The notes: a model not told the origin generated them from the sequence alone. A stretch of 64,000 bases of DNA from Paenarthrobacter sp. (GCA_031179305.1 JAPSHX010000008.1:1-64000); one strand, 5' to 3'; numbered from the stretch's first letter, positions 16,234 to 26,075 are shown. Made by a program: numbers and translations.

Positions 16234-17697
16234 TTAGCTGAACAACTCGCTCTTGGGTTGGTTGTTCTTGACCTTCTGCCACCCGAGCCACAGCACCAGC
16301 GCGAAGAACGGAATGGTCGCGAGGGTCCACAGGCCCAGCAGGAAGACCTCGCCGGTTTCCTTGTCGGTTATGGAATCGAAGCCGATCAGCACGGTGATGG
16401 CCAGCAGGGCGATGAGACCCACCCAGCTGGTCCACGGCGAACCTGGCATCGGCAGGCTCGAGACGTTGCCGCGCTTTTTCCGGAGGGCGATCTGGCTCGC
16501 GAAGATTGAACCCCACGTGAAGATCACACCGATGGAGGCGGTGTTCAGCGCGAGGTCGAACGCGTGCGAGCCACCCAGCCAGATGTTGAGCAGGATACCT
16601 ACGAGGTACACGCCGCCGATCGCCAGGATGGCCGCGTACGGCACGTGGCGGGTGGACATCTTGGTGAGCCACTGCGGGGCGTGGCCGTTGTTGGCCATGG
16701 TGCGGAAGATGCGGCCGATCGAGTACAGGCCCGAGTTGCAGGACGACAGCGCTGCGGTGATGACGATCATGTTCATGACGTCGCCCATCCAGCCCAGGCC
16801 CATCTGGCCAAACACAGTCACGAAGGGCGAGGTGCCGGCAACGTACTGGTCCGACGGCAGCAGCATCGCAAGCAGCGTCACCGAACCGACGTAGAAGACC
16901 ACAATACGGACCACGACGGCGCGGATCGCCTTGGGAACTTCGCGTTCCGGGTTCTTCATCTCACCAGCAGTAATACCGACGAGCTCAATGGCGTTGTAGG
17001 CGAAGATCACGGCGTTGAGGACGAGGATCATCACCAGGCCGCCCTTGGGGAACATGCCGCCCTCGTCATGGAAGAGGTTGGCCACAGACGCGTTGCCGTC
17101 GCCTACCTTGGCGTTGGTGACAACCATGAACGTGCCAACGGCTAGGAAGATCACAATGGCCGCGACCTTGAGGCAGGAAGCCCAGAATTCGAACTCGCCA
17201 AACGCCTTGACGCTGAACAGGTTCACGGCCACCAGCAGCACCAACGCTGCGATGGCTGAGAGTTCAATGGGAACGTTTGGGAAGAAGAACTGGAAGTACA
17301 GGCCGATCGCGATGAGCTCAGCGATGCCTGTCATGGCCCAGTTGATGAAGTACATCCACCCGGAGAGGAATGCGCCCTTTTTGCCGAACATTTCACCGGC
17401 GTAGCTCACGAACGAGCCGGAGGTCTGGCGGTACATGATGAGTTCGCCGAGAGCGCGCATCAGCAGGTAAGCGATGACGCCGGCAATGGCGTAGGAGAAG
17501 ATCAGGGCCGGGCCGGTAGAGGCCAGACGACCACCGGCGCCCATGAAAAGGCCGACGCCGATGGCGCCACCCATGGCGATCATGGTGACGTGGCGCCGGC
17601 TCAGGGTCTTCTGATATCCCTCGGCGCTGAGGTTGGAACCGACGGCCGTGGATGGAGCCGACGGGTTCTGGAGATCTGTGGGAGTACTTTGCGGCAC
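16234..17697 (-). CDS. APC-superfamily amino acid permease
   Basis: 487 residues with about 12 membrane helices. The start is GTG with AAGGAAC upstream. The first helix motif MIAMGGAIGVGLFMGAGG, then TSGSFVSYAGEMFG and VGITAGEMKNPEREVPKAI, place it in the AAT branch (AnsP, CycA, GabP, RocE types), proton-coupled importers of amino acids. The substrate cannot be fixed; asparagine or GABA-type transport is plausible. It is a single gene with its own terminator. Confidence 0.9.
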   Translation of the reverse strand: MPQSTPTDLQNPSAPSTAVGSNLSAEGYQKTLSRRHVTMIAMGGAIGVGLFMGAGGRLASTGPALIFSYAIAGVIAYLLMRALGELIMYRQTSGSFVSYAGEMFGKKGAFLSGWMYFINWAMTGIAELIAIGLYFQFFFPNVPIELSAIAALVLLVAVNLFSVKAFGEFEFWASCLKVAAIVIFLAVGTFMVVTNAKVGDGNASVANLFHDEGGMFPKGGLVMILVLNAVIFAYNAIELVGITAGEMKNPEREVPKAIRAVVVRIVVFYVGSVTLLAMLLPSDQYVAGTSPFVTVFGQMGLGWMGDVMNMIVITAALSSCNSGLYSIGRIFRTMANNGHAPQWLTKMSTRHVPYAAILAIGGVYLVGILLNIWLGGSHAFDLALNTASIGVIFTWGSIFASQIALRKKRGNVSSLPMPGSPWTSWVGLIALLAITVLIGFDSITDKETGEVFLLGLWTLATIPFFALVLWLGWQKVKNNQPKSELFS

Positions 17698-17912
17698 AGC
17701 TGTTCCTTGTGGGTTGGGGTGTTGCTGTAGGTGTTACGCCAGTGCCGGAACACGGGCGGCTTTGGCACACAAAATTCGGGCTTTTCCTCATTCGAGAGCT
17801 CGAAGTGTGACAAAGAACGCAGAACGCCGAAGCTTCGCGCAACCCGTCTATCTTACGGGATGATCCCCAATGCCCGTGACCCAGGCAACAGGCGCGCGTT
17901 GATATTCGCTGC

Positions 17913-18254
17913 TCATGCCCGCGTCAGCACGATGTTCCCGGCCTCATCTGCGAGAACTTCGTATGACCGCAGGCGCTTGGCCCCTGTAGTGGAACACCCT
18001 GTTTCCAGCGAGAAGGCGTGCTGGTGAAGGGGACATATGACCACGTTATGGTCAATGGTGCCGTCGGCGATAGGGCCGCCCTTATGTGGGCAGACACCGG
18101 ATACTGCCCGCAACGATCCGTCCCGTAGCCTGAACACCGCCACCTGCTCGCCGTCCACTCCGAAGGCTCTGCCCTCCCCGAACGGAATTTGGTCAACGGG
18201 CCCTAAGACGCGCTGAACGTTCGATGCTACTGCGGGCGTTGAGAGGTTGCTCAT
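17913..18254 (-). CDS. nirD: Nitrite reductase small subunit NirD, Rieske type
   Basis: 113 residues from ATG 18254, overlapping the nirB stop as ATGA. Complete Rieske [2Fe-2S] ligands are present: CPHKGGPIADG and CPLHQHAFSLETG. NirD works with NirB to reduce nitrite to ammonium with NAD(P)H in the cytoplasm. A longer upstream frame exists but overlaps nirB in a non-native frame. The nirB partner is frameshifted in this sequence, so activity depends on whether that defect is real. Confidence 0.93.
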   Translation of the reverse strand: MSNLSTPAVASNVQRVLGPVDQIPFGEGRAFGVDGEQVAVFRLRDGSLRAVSGVCPHKGGPIADGTIDHNVVICPLHQHAFSLETGCSTTGAKRLRSYEVLADEAGNIVLTRA

Positions 18255-20718
18255 CGAACAGGCACCTGCGGCAGTACGGTCAACGGCAGGGAGGTCCGGA
18301 ACTGCCCGGGTGTGAGTGGTTTGTCGCGTTCGCTCCAAGGATCGGCATAGGCATCCACCGAGGCTTGCATGGCCGCGTCCAATCGGCCGGCGATACCCTC
18401 CGAGTCGTCCAAAATGACTCTCCGAAGGTGTTCTATGCCTACCCTGGGCACAAAGGTGTAGGTCCGTTCCAGCCAGTTGGCGTTCTCCCTGTAGTACTGC
18501 ATGAACCGGCCCGCCAGGAGGGTGACTTCTTCGGGGGTATCCACAGTGACCAACAGATCTCCCTTGCGGATGTGGGCACCGGCCGCTCCGCCCACATAGA
18601 TCTCCCATCGGCCACCCTCCACCGCCACTACGCCGACGTCCTTGACCAGCGACTCCGCACAATTGCGCGGACAGCCGGAGACCGCAAGTTTCAGCTTGGC
18701 CGGTGCCTCGATTCCCTGGAAACGGGACTCCAATCCAATGCCCAAGCCGGTTGAGTCACCAGTTCCAAACCGGCAGTAGTCCTTGCCAACACAGGTCTTG
18801 ACGGTCCTGAAGCTCTTGCCGTAGGCGTATCCGGACGGCATGTCCAGATCAGCCCAGACCTGGGGCAGGTCCTCCTTGGGCACCCCCAGCAGGTCGATTC
18901 GTTGCCCGCCCGTCAACTTGATCATGGGAATACTGTGTTTCTCCGCGACGTCGGCAATCCTCCGGAGCTGTTGGACCGACGTCACCCCGCCTTTCATTTG
19001 CGGGACCACGGAGAAGGTTCCGTCGCGTTGGATGTTGGCGTGCACGCGGTCGTTGATGAAACGGGCGTCGCGTTCGTCAATGTACTGATCGGCCAGCATC
19101 ATTTTCAGGAGGGACGCAAGGGCCATCTTGGATTTGGCGTCCTCAAGGCTACCCGGGGCGAGAGCGGCAAACACCTGGGAAACGGATCGAAGCCCTCGCG
19201 CGCGGATCTCAGCCATCAAGCCGGCCTTGTCCAGCGGAATTCCTGGAACGTAGTAGCTCGCTGCCGGGTCATCCTCCACAGCCCCACCCGCGGCCCACTC
19301 CACCACCTGGCTGACCATGAGCTTGCACGAGCCGCAGCCCTTTCCGGCCCGGGTAGCGTCCATGGCCGCGGACACCGAGAGGCAGCCGCCCTTCACCGCA
19401 GCAACGAGTGCCCCTTTCGAAACCCCGTTGCAGTTGCAGACTTGCGCGCTGTCAGCCAGTTCGGCCATGCTCGCCTCTTCACCCGGTGAGCCGAGATCAA
19501 ACATTAGCGAGAGCCGCTCCTCCGGGAGGGGCAAGCCCTGATCAAAAGCTTGGGTCAGGTAAGCCACCTTCCGGCCATCTCCCAGCAACGTGGCGCCCAC
19601 CATCTTGTTGTCGCGGATGACGATCGACTTGAATACGCCCCGGCTGGGTTCCGAGAACACGATGTGTTCATCCGTCTCCCGCTCCGGTCCGGCAAGCCCC
19701 ATGGACGCAACATCGACGCCGGCCACTTTTAGTTTGGTGGCGGTCCTGGACCCCAAGTACACCGATGAACGATCCGCCCCGGTGACTTGATCGGCCAGCA
19801 CCGCGGCCTGCTCCCACAATGGCGCCACCAGTCCGTAGACCTCACCGCGGTGCTGCACGCACTCCCTACAGCGAAGATGTGGTCTTCATCCATGACGCGC
19901 AGGTGATCGTCCACCACAATGCCCCGCTCCACGGGCAGGCCACTAACGACGGCGACATCAACGTTGGGTCTGATGCCTGCGGTAACAACCACCATGTCGC
20001 AGTCGAGCTCCCGTTGATCGTGCAGGCTCACCCCGGTGATTCGCTCCGTACCAAGGATCGCCGTGGTCCGGCTTTCGGTATGCACTTTAATGCCCAGCGC
20101 CTCCACGCTACGGCGCAGTATTGCACCGCCGTCGGGCCCCAATTGCGCATTCATGAGATGCCTGCCGGAGTGGACCACCGCAACGTCCAATCCGTTGGCC
20201 TGCAAGCCGTGTGCGGCTTCCAGCCCGAGCAAACCGCCGCCGATCACCACTGCCCGGCCATGGTGCTCATTATTGGCGAACTGAATCATCTTCCGGGTGT
20301 CGTCCAAAGTCCTGAACGTGAAGACACCGTGCCGGACTGCGCCGCTGGGGGCATAGGTACCCTCCATGGGCGGCAAGTGGGAGCGGCTTCCGGTTGCGAT
20401 GATCAGGTCGTCGTAGGGTTCCACGCGGCCGTCTGCGGCAAACACGTGCTTGCTGAACTTGTCGATACGGTCCACCCGGACACCAACGTGAAGGGTGATG
20501 TTGTTCTGCTGGTACCAGGGCAGCGCGTTGAGGAAGATGTCCGCATCGCTCTCTTCACCGGACAGGACATGGCTGAGCATGATCCGGTTGTAGTTTCCAT
20601 AAGGTTCGTCGCCGAACATGGTGATGTCGAAGAGGCCCGCGCCACCCCTGGCCAGGATTTCCTCCACGGCCCGGGCGCCTGCCATTCCGTTGCCGATAAC
20701 CACCAGCCGCCGGCGCAT
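18251..20718 (-). pseudogene. nirB: Nitrite reductase large subunit NirB, interrupted by a one-base frameshift
   Basis: The N-terminal FAD/NAD-binding half (RRRLVVIGNGMAGARAVEEI onward) occupies 19729-20718 and the C-terminal half 18251-19858. The C-terminal half holds the BFD-type [2Fe-2S] site (VCNCNG, GKGCGSCKL) and the siroheme/[4Fe-4S] ligands (TCVGKDYCRFG and CPRNCAESL). Reading changes at the conserved AVGECVQHRG: the sequence has GTAGGGAGTGC where GTAGGGGAGTGC would restore it, i.e. one C missing from the CCC at 19864-19866 on the plus strand. With it restored the protein would be about 822 residues, a normal NirB length. Either a sequencing error or a true loss. Confidence 0.9.
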
Positions 20719-21065
20719 CAGTGCTCCACCATCCCCAGGTCCACCACAACGGAACCCCTGACGCCTGCGGGTGCCACGATGAACAGCTCGATCACCGATC
20801 CACCTTCAGTGTCCTCAACCACCCTGAGCGGAATATGTACGTCGCTTTTGGCCCCGATGGGGAAGTATCGCATGGGTACGCCGTCGCGCATGAGGACCAC
20901 GGTGATGAGCTCGGGACTGGAATTGCCGCCGCGGAAGTACAGCGTCTGGTTCACGACGCCGTCCGGGACGAAGTGCGCAAGCTCGCTGTGCAAGGGGACC
21001 GGCTTTTCCATGCCGATGCCTTCGAACGGGTAGATGCCTTGCAGGAAGAGATTCTGGATGATCAC
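20718..21065 (-). CDS. Conserved small protein of unknown function upstream of nirB
   Basis: 115 residues from GTG 21065, which has AAAGGAAC before it; an upstream frame reaching 21149 is less likely. The stop overlaps the nirB start (TGATG), so it is translated together with nirB. Sequence is mostly beta-strand-like (QTLYFRGGNSSPELITVVLM, KSDVHIPLRVVEDTEGGSVI), with no cysteines, no signal peptide and no membrane segment. I do not recognise a characterised family. Its position suggests a role in nitrite reductase function or assembly. Confidence 0.75.
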   Translation of the reverse strand: MIIQNLFLQGIYPFEGIGMEKPVPLHSELAHFVPDGVVNQTLYFRGGNSSPELITVVLMRDGVPMRYFPIGAKSDVHIPLRVVEDTEGGSVIELFIVAPAGVRGSVVVDLGMVEH

Positions 21066-21208
21066 GGAAGTTCCTTTCGGCCGGCTTCCTTCCATGGTGC
21101 TCCGCCTGTGTTTCAAGACGCTCCCCCGCCCTGTTTCGGCCTGCAGCACAGGGAGTAACGATCCCTTTGCAGGCGGCTCACGGGGCGGCTCGCCGCCGGG
21201 CTCACGAG

Positions 21209-22891
21209 CTACAGCAATACGCCGCCCTGCATCCCATACCGCACCCAGTGTCCGCCCGTGCCGACAGGACCACTGCGGTGTTCGACGGCGACATCGGCAC
21301 GTGCGCAGCGGTCAAACCACTCGCCCAGGGCACGGTCGTGGCTCACAATCACCAAGGTTCCTTCGAATGAAGCGAGCGCTGCCTGCAGCTGCTCCACCAG
21401 CACCGGCGCCAGATGGTTGGTGGGCTCGTCCACGATCATGGTGTCGTAGCCGCCCAGAAGAAGCCGGGCCAGAGCGAGCCTGCGCTGTTGCCCTGCTGAA
21501 AGACTTCCGACCGGAACATGGAACTCTGCAGGCCGGAACAGCCCCAGCCGCAGCAAGCCCTCAGCATGTTCATCGATGTTCCCGCCCAGCCCCGCGGCGA
21601 ATGCAGGAAGGAGGCGCAGCCCTGGCCGCGCGGGTACCTCCAGTTCCTGCTGCAGATAGCCCACCTTGCCGTTCGCCGTGACGCTCCCGGTGGCTGGCTC
21701 CAGCGTCCCGGCGAGGATAGACAACAGCGTGGATTTGCCTGCACCGTTAGGCCCGGTGATGAGCACCTTTTGTCCGGCCTCCACCCTGAGGTGGGTGGGC
21801 TGGAGCCGGCCAGGTGCGCTGACGCCGTGAGCTTCCAGCGCGGGTTCGGACGCCGCCAACGCTGTAACTCCCATCGGTGCTGCCAGTTTCAGCGGTACGG
21901 GCGGCCGATCCACGGGGTTGTCCTCGAGCCTGCGGAGTCGCTCCTGAGCGTTGCGTACTTTGCTGGCGGCCGCGCTTTGCCAGGTCCCGGTCTTGAACCC
22001 AAAGGCCATTTTGTCGTTGTCGCGCTTTCGGCCGTAACCCATTCCGTCCGCAACAGTTGCGGCTTGAAGGCGTTCAGCGGCCATGGCATCGAGCCATTCC
22101 TCGTACTGCTGGATCCACCGCGCGCGTTCGGCGGCTTTCTCCCGGAGGTAGCCTTCGTAACCATTCCCGTAACGGTTCACGGCCCGACGGTCAGCGTCAA
22201 CCTCGATGATGGTGGTGGCGACCTTCCGCAGCAGCACACGGTCATGCGAGACCACCACCACGGTTCCGCGGTGCGCAGCCAGTCGTGATTCGAGCCAAGC
22301 AGTGCCGCTCGCATCCAGGTGGTTGGTGGGCTCATCCAGAAGCAACGCTTCGGCTGGATCTGCGAGCAAGCAGGCGAGCGCTACGCGTTCCTGCTCGCCT
22401 CCGGACAAAGATCCAAGCGTTCGACGGCGGTCCAAGCCTCCCAGCCCCAGCTTGTTCAGCGCTGCTTCCACCCGGGACTCGGCGGCGTATCCCTCACGGA
22501 GCTGGTATTCGGTTTGCAGGCTTCCGTAGAGCTCGAGCTCGTCGGAGTCGGCGTCGGCAAGGCCAGCCTCAAGTTCCAGGATGCGCGCTTCCAAGGAACG
22601 TAGGGAAGCCAAAGAAGTGTCGATGGTGTCCCCCACGGTCAGGGACTCGGAGAAACCATGTGTTTGCGCGAGGTAACCCACACGGTAGCCGGAATTGCCT
22701 GCCAGACCTGCCGTGCCGTCGTCGGGCGTTTCAACGCCGGCCATGAGCCGGAGCAGGGTGGATTTGCCGGCACCGTTTTCGCCGACGATCGCTACGTGTT
22801 CGCCGTGGTGGATGGCGAGGTCGACGGCGTGGAAAAGTTCGCGGTCCCCGTAGCCGTGGGAAACGCCGGAAAGGTGAAGGTGGTCAGTCAA
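21209..22891 (-). CDS. ABC-F family ATPase (duplicated ATP-binding cassette)
   Basis: 560 residues with two nucleotide-binding domains and no membrane helices. Domain 1: Walker A GENGAGKSTL, signature LSGGEQERVAL, Walker B LLLDEPTNHLD. Domain 2: GPNGAGKSTLL, signature LSAGQQRRLAL, MIVDEPTNHL. The linker, around residues 220-310, is charged and rich in Arg, Glu and Lys, as in ABC-F proteins that act on the ribosome (translation factors or antibiotic resistance by ribosome protection). Which one cannot be decided. It is a monocistronic minus-strand gene. Confidence 0.92.
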   Translation of the reverse strand: MTDHLHLSGVSHGYGDRELFHAVDLAIHHGEHVAIVGENGAGKSTLLRLMAGVETPDDGTAGLAGNSGYRVGYLAQTHGFSESLTVGDTIDTSLASLRSLEARILELEAGLADADSDELELYGSLQTEYQLREGYAAESRVEAALNKLGLGGLDRRRTLGSLSGGEQERVALACLLADPAEALLLDEPTNHLDASGTAWLESRLAAHRGTVVVVSHDRVLLRKVATTIIEVDADRRAVNRYGNGYEGYLREKAAERARWIQQYEEWLDAMAAERLQAATVADGMGYGRKRDNDKMAFGFKTGTWQSAAASKVRNAQERLRRLEDNPVDRPPVPLKLAAPMGVTALAASEPALEAHGVSAPGRLQPTHLRVEAGQKVLITGPNGAGKSTLLSILAGTLEPATGSVTANGKVGYLQQELEVPARPGLRLLPAFAAGLGGNIDEHAEGLLRLGLFRPAEFHVPVGSLSAGQQRRLALARLLLGGYDTMIVDEPTNHLAPVLVEQLQAALASFEGTLVIVSHDRALGEWFDRCARADVAVEHRSGPVGTGGHWVRYGMQGGVLL

Positions 22892-23021
22892 GAGGAATCC
22901 TCGCAGGTCCGCAGTGGGCGGCTAAGTGCCGTGTGGGTACTGGGATGCAGCCGGGAAGAAGGGCTGCGCTCAAGACTTCATCGCTCCAGACTGCCCGGCA
23001 TCAGGGGTTCAGTCAAGCCGA

Positions 23022-23093
23022 GACACCATTTTCGACACCTATGAGGATTCATAACCATTGAAATGACACCATAGTGGTGTCAAAATGGTGTCA
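23022..23093 (+). promoter_or_regulatory. Promoter with embedded RHH operators; leaderless start
   Basis: TTGAAA (23058-23063) and CAAAAT (23081-23086) are 17 bp apart, and the ATG is 7 nt beyond, with no ribosome site. The spacer is filled by TGACACCA-TAG-TGGTGTCA (23064-23082), a perfect inverted repeat. A third TGGTGTCA (23086-23093) runs into the ATG, and GACACC half-sites lie at 23022 and 23034. Confidence 0.7.
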
Positions 23094-23605
23094 TGCAGTT
23101 AAACCAGTACGTCGCCGCTCTCAAGCACCAGCTGGAAACCGCGGCCGAGGCCGGCGGCCCGGAAGCGCGGGCCCTCAGCGAGCGGCTCACCGCGGCGCTC
23201 GAATCCACCGTACGACTAGTCCTCCTCGAGGCCCTTTCCGACGCCGCCAACGAAATCACCCTGGAGCTGGCGCCCGGCTCCGTGGAGGTGAGGCTCCGAG
23301 GCCGTGACCCCGAATTCGTGGTCAGCAACCCGCCCGGCGACAACGACTTCGAGGCAATGATCGAACAGTCAATACGGGGCACCATAGCGTCGGAAGACTT
23401 CGACGGCGCCAGTACTTCACGGACCACGCTCCGCCTTCCGGACCAGCTCAAGCAGCAGGTCGAAGCAGCAGCAAGCCATGACGGCCTGTCCGTGAACTCC
23501 TGGCTGGTCCGGGCCGTCGCCGACGCCCTCAACGGACGCTACTCAGGCAAACGCGTCCCGCGCGGCGAACCCGGCGAGCAGAACTTCACAGGATGGGCAC
23601 GCTAA
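23093..23605 (+). CDS. Ribbon-helix-helix (Arc/HicB-like) regulator, likely autorepressor
   Basis: 170 residues. The N-terminal 110 residues are helical then strand-like (SERLTAALESTVRLVLLEAL, ITLELAPGSVEVRLRG) and have no clear relatives I can name. Residues about 110-150, TTLRLPDQLKQQVEAAASHD then GLSVNSWLVRAVADAL, form a ribbon-helix-helix DNA-binding module like those of antitoxins. The start codon follows the promoter directly, so the mRNA is probably leaderless. Operators inside that promoter argue for autoregulation. The next gene, a DUF4097 protein, overlaps by TAATG. No toxin is evident. Confidence 0.82.
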   Translation: MQLNQYVAALKHQLETAAEAGGPEARALSERLTAALESTVRLVLLEALSDAANEITLELAPGSVEVRLRGRDPEFVVSNPPGDNDFEAMIEQSIRGTIASEDFDGASTSRTTLRLPDQLKQQVEAAASHDGLSVNSWLVRAVADALNGRYSGKRVPRGEPGEQNFTGWAR

Positions 23606-24552
23606 TGGCAACGTTCCAGACACCGCAGCCGATCGCCGTCGTCGTGGATATTTCCGTACGTGCCGACATCCGTGCGGTTGCCCGCGAAGGCAACGACACT
23701 GTGGTCAGCGTCCGCCCCCGAAAGGAAAGGCGAAGCCTTGACGTCAGGATGGCTGAGCAAACCACTGTGGACTATTCGGATGGCCGCTTGCAGGTCCGGC
23801 TTCACCCCGGGTTCCGTCACAGCTGGTTCAGCGACGGGGGCGCGGTAGAGATCACCGTGGAGGTTCCCGTAGGCAGCAGCCTGGAGCTGAAGTCCGCAAT
23901 GGGAGACCTCCACTGTGACGGCAAATTCGGCGCAGCTGACCTAAGGACCGACTTGGGACATATAACCATCGACCACTGCGGCGAACTGCGGGCGCACACG
24001 GACATGGGCGACATCGCGGTACAGCGCGCCTCGGGGAGATCCAGGATAAAAACCGGCTCTGGCAAAATCCGCATCCTTCATATTGACGGAGTTGCCACCG
24101 TAAAGAACGGCAACGGCAGCACGTACATCGCGCACGCTTCCGGCGAACTTAGCGTCAGCGCAGCCAATGGCGACATTTCGCTGGAGCGGGCCGGCCTTTC
24201 CACTACCGTCAAAACGTCCAGCGGTGACATCACCGTGGGCGAAGTGGCCGCTGGCAGCCTTTCGGTTCAGACCGCTGCCGGCACACTGGCCGTCGGCGTG
24301 CGTGAGGGCACAGCCGCCTGGCTGGACCTCAACACCAAGTACGGGCGCGTTCGCAATGCCCTTCAAGCCACCAGCGGACCGGGCGACACCACCGACAAGG
24401 TGGACATCCGCGCCCGCAACGCTTATGGCGACATCGCAGTGACCCGGTCCCCCGTCAGCGCCCGCCAAGCATGGTTACACGGCAGCGACGGCCCGCTTCC
24501 GGCGGGCCTTGGCGAGTCGCGTACCGATCAGCCCCTGCCGCGGACTGAATAG
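23605..24552 (+). CDS. DUF4097 (toastrack-like) repeat protein
   Basis: About 315 residues from ATG 23605 (overlaps the RHH stop), or from ATG 23593. Dominated by parallel beta-repeats with GD(I/L) turns: SAMGDLHCDG, TDMGDIAVQR, GSGKIRILHI, AANGDISLER, SSGDITVGEV, NAYGDIAVTR. This is the DUF4097 adhesin/toastrack fold. No signal peptide or anchor is visible. It is cotranscribed with the RHH protein, so probably under its control. Its 3' end overlaps the metal-transport permease on the other strand by 78 bp. Confidence 0.85.
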   Translation: MATFQTPQPIAVVVDISVRADIRAVAREGNDTVVSVRPRKERRSLDVRMAEQTTVDYSDGRLQVRLHPGFRHSWFSDGGAVEITVEVPVGSSLELKSAMGDLHCDGKFGAADLRTDLGHITIDHCGELRAHTDMGDIAVQRASGRSRIKTGSGKIRILHIDGVATVKNGNGSTYIAHASGELSVSAANGDISLERAGLSTTVKTSSGDITVGEVAAGSLSVQTAAGTLAVGVREGTAAWLDLNTKYGRVRNALQATSGPGDTTDKVDIRARNAYGDIAVTRSPVSARQAWLHGSDGPLPAGLGESRTDQPLPRTE

Positions 24553-25338
24553 GTACACGACCGCGAACACCACGCCTTGGGTGAGGACCACCATGGCTCC
24601 TGACGCCGTGTCCAGGTAGTAGCTGAGGTAGATGCCGGCCACGGAACACACCACGGAGATCACAGGGGCAATGACCAGCATCCGGGAAAAGCGGTCTGTC
24701 AGCAGGTAGGCCGTGGCGCCTGGAATGATCAGCATGGCCACCACCAGCACTACGCCCACCGTCTGCAGGGCCACCACCGATGTCAACGCCAGCAGCCCCA
24801 GGAGCAGGGCGCCGAGCCTCCGCGGTGAGAGGCCAATTGCGTGGGCATGCGTAGGGTCAAAGGCATAGAGCGTGAGGTCACGGCGTTTGAGGATCAGGAT
24901 CGCAAAGGCCACCACGCCCAGGACCACCACTTGGATGAGGTCCGGGACACTGACGCCCAGCAAGTTTCCGAAGATGATGTGGTTGAGGTCGGTTTGGCTC
25001 GGGGTCACGGAGATCAGCACCAGGCCCAGCGCGAAGAGCGACGTAAACACGATCCCGATCGCGGCGTCTTCCTTCACCCGGCTTGTATTGCGAACCACCC
25101 CAATCAATGTCACCGCGATGAGCGCAAATACCAACGCACCCAACGCAAACGGCGCACCCACGATGTAAGCGATCACGACGCCGGGAAGCACCGCATGCGA
25201 GACAGCGTCGCCCATGAGGGACCAGCCGATGAGGACGAGCCAGCAGCTGAGCACGGCGCAGACCACCGCGGCGATGGCCGTTGTTGCGAGGGCACGGACC
25301 ATGAAGTCGTAGCTGAGGGGTTCCAGCAGGAATTCCAC
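24475..25338 (-). CDS. Metal (Mn/Zn/Fe) ABC transporter permease
   Basis: 287 residues, about eight membrane helices, of the ABC-3 family (ZnuB/MntB/SitC). Signature stretch GDAVSHAVLPGVVIAYIVGA and the later DPTHAHAIGLSPRRLG and VALQTVGVVLVVAMLIIPGA. It forms the channel for divalent metal import. Only 2 bp separate it from the ATPase gene upstream. The C-terminal 26 codons are antisense to the DUF4097 gene. Confidence 0.92.
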   Translation of the reverse strand: MEFLLEPLSYDFMVRALATTAIAAVVCAVLSCWLVLIGWSLMGDAVSHAVLPGVVIAYIVGAPFALGALVFALIAVTLIGVVRNTSRVKEDAAIGIVFTSLFALGLVLISVTPSQTDLNHIIFGNLLGVSVPDLIQVVVLGVVAFAILILKRRDLTLYAFDPTHAHAIGLSPRRLGALLLGLLALTSVVALQTVGVVLVVAMLIIPGATAYLLTDRFSRMLVIAPVISVVCSVAGIYLSYYLDTASGAMVVLTQGVVFAVVYLFSPRQGLIGTRLAKARRKRAVAAV

Positions 25339-25340
25339 GG

Positions 25341-26075
25341 CTAACCCCTGTTCATGACATCGAGGCCGAAAGCCATGGCCAGGTTCTCCGGCTGGAGCAC
25401 TGTGTCCGGGCTTCCATGCATGAGCACCTTGCGCATCAATAACACAGCTTCGTCGCAGAGTTGGGGCAGGGCATGGAGGTCGTGGGTGGAGATGAGGATG
25501 GTGGCGCCGTTGTCGGCCAGCTCGCGGAGGAGCCTGGTGATGGTGGCCTCCGATCGTTTGTCCACGCCCGCGAACGGCTCGTCCAGCAGCATCATGGTGG
25601 CGCCTTGGGCGATACCCCGCGCCACGAATGCGCGCTTCTTTTGCCCACCGGACAACTGCCCGATTTGCCGGTCGGCGTACTCGATCAGCTCCACGCGCTC
25701 CAAGGCATGCTCGACGGCGTCCCGGTCAACTTTGTGGGGCCGGCGCGTGAATCCCAAATGCCCGTAACGGCCCATCATCACCACATCGCGGACTGACAAG
25801 GGGAAGGCCCAATCAACGTCCTCGCTTTGGGGAACGTAACCGATGCCGGCGTCCTTGCGCATCTTTACCGGGGGTTGGCCGTTGATGAGCACCTTGCCGG
25901 AATCGGGCTTCACCATGCCCATGATGACTTTGAACAGTGTGGACTTGCCGGAGCCGTTCATGCCCACGAGTCCGCAGATCCGCGAATGTTCCAAGCTCAG
26001 GGACGCAGAGTCCAAGGCCAGGACCTCACCGTAGTGGACGGTGACGTTCTCAACAGCGATCGCGGGAGTGCTCAT
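25341..26075 (-). CDS. Metal ABC transporter ATP-binding protein
   Basis: 244 residues with Walker A GMNGSGKSTLF, Q-loop VPQSEDVDWAFP, signature LSGGQKKRAFVARGIA, Walker B MMLLDEPFAGVD and the switch His in STHDLHALP. The Q-loop and signature are typical of the MntB/ZnuC group. It powers the neighbouring permease; the gene overlaps the binding-protein stop by 4 bp. Confidence 0.93.
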   Translation of the reverse strand: MSTPAIAVENVTVHYGEVLALDSASLSLEHSRICGLVGMNGSGKSTLFKVIMGMVKPDSGKVLINGQPPVKMRKDAGIGYVPQSEDVDWAFPLSVRDVVMMGRYGHLGFTRRPHKVDRDAVEHALERVELIEYADRQIGQLSGGQKKRAFVARGIAQGATMMLLDEPFAGVDKRSEATITRLLRELADNGATILISTHDLHALPQLCDEAVLLMRKVLMHGSPDTVLQPENLAMAFGLDVMNRG

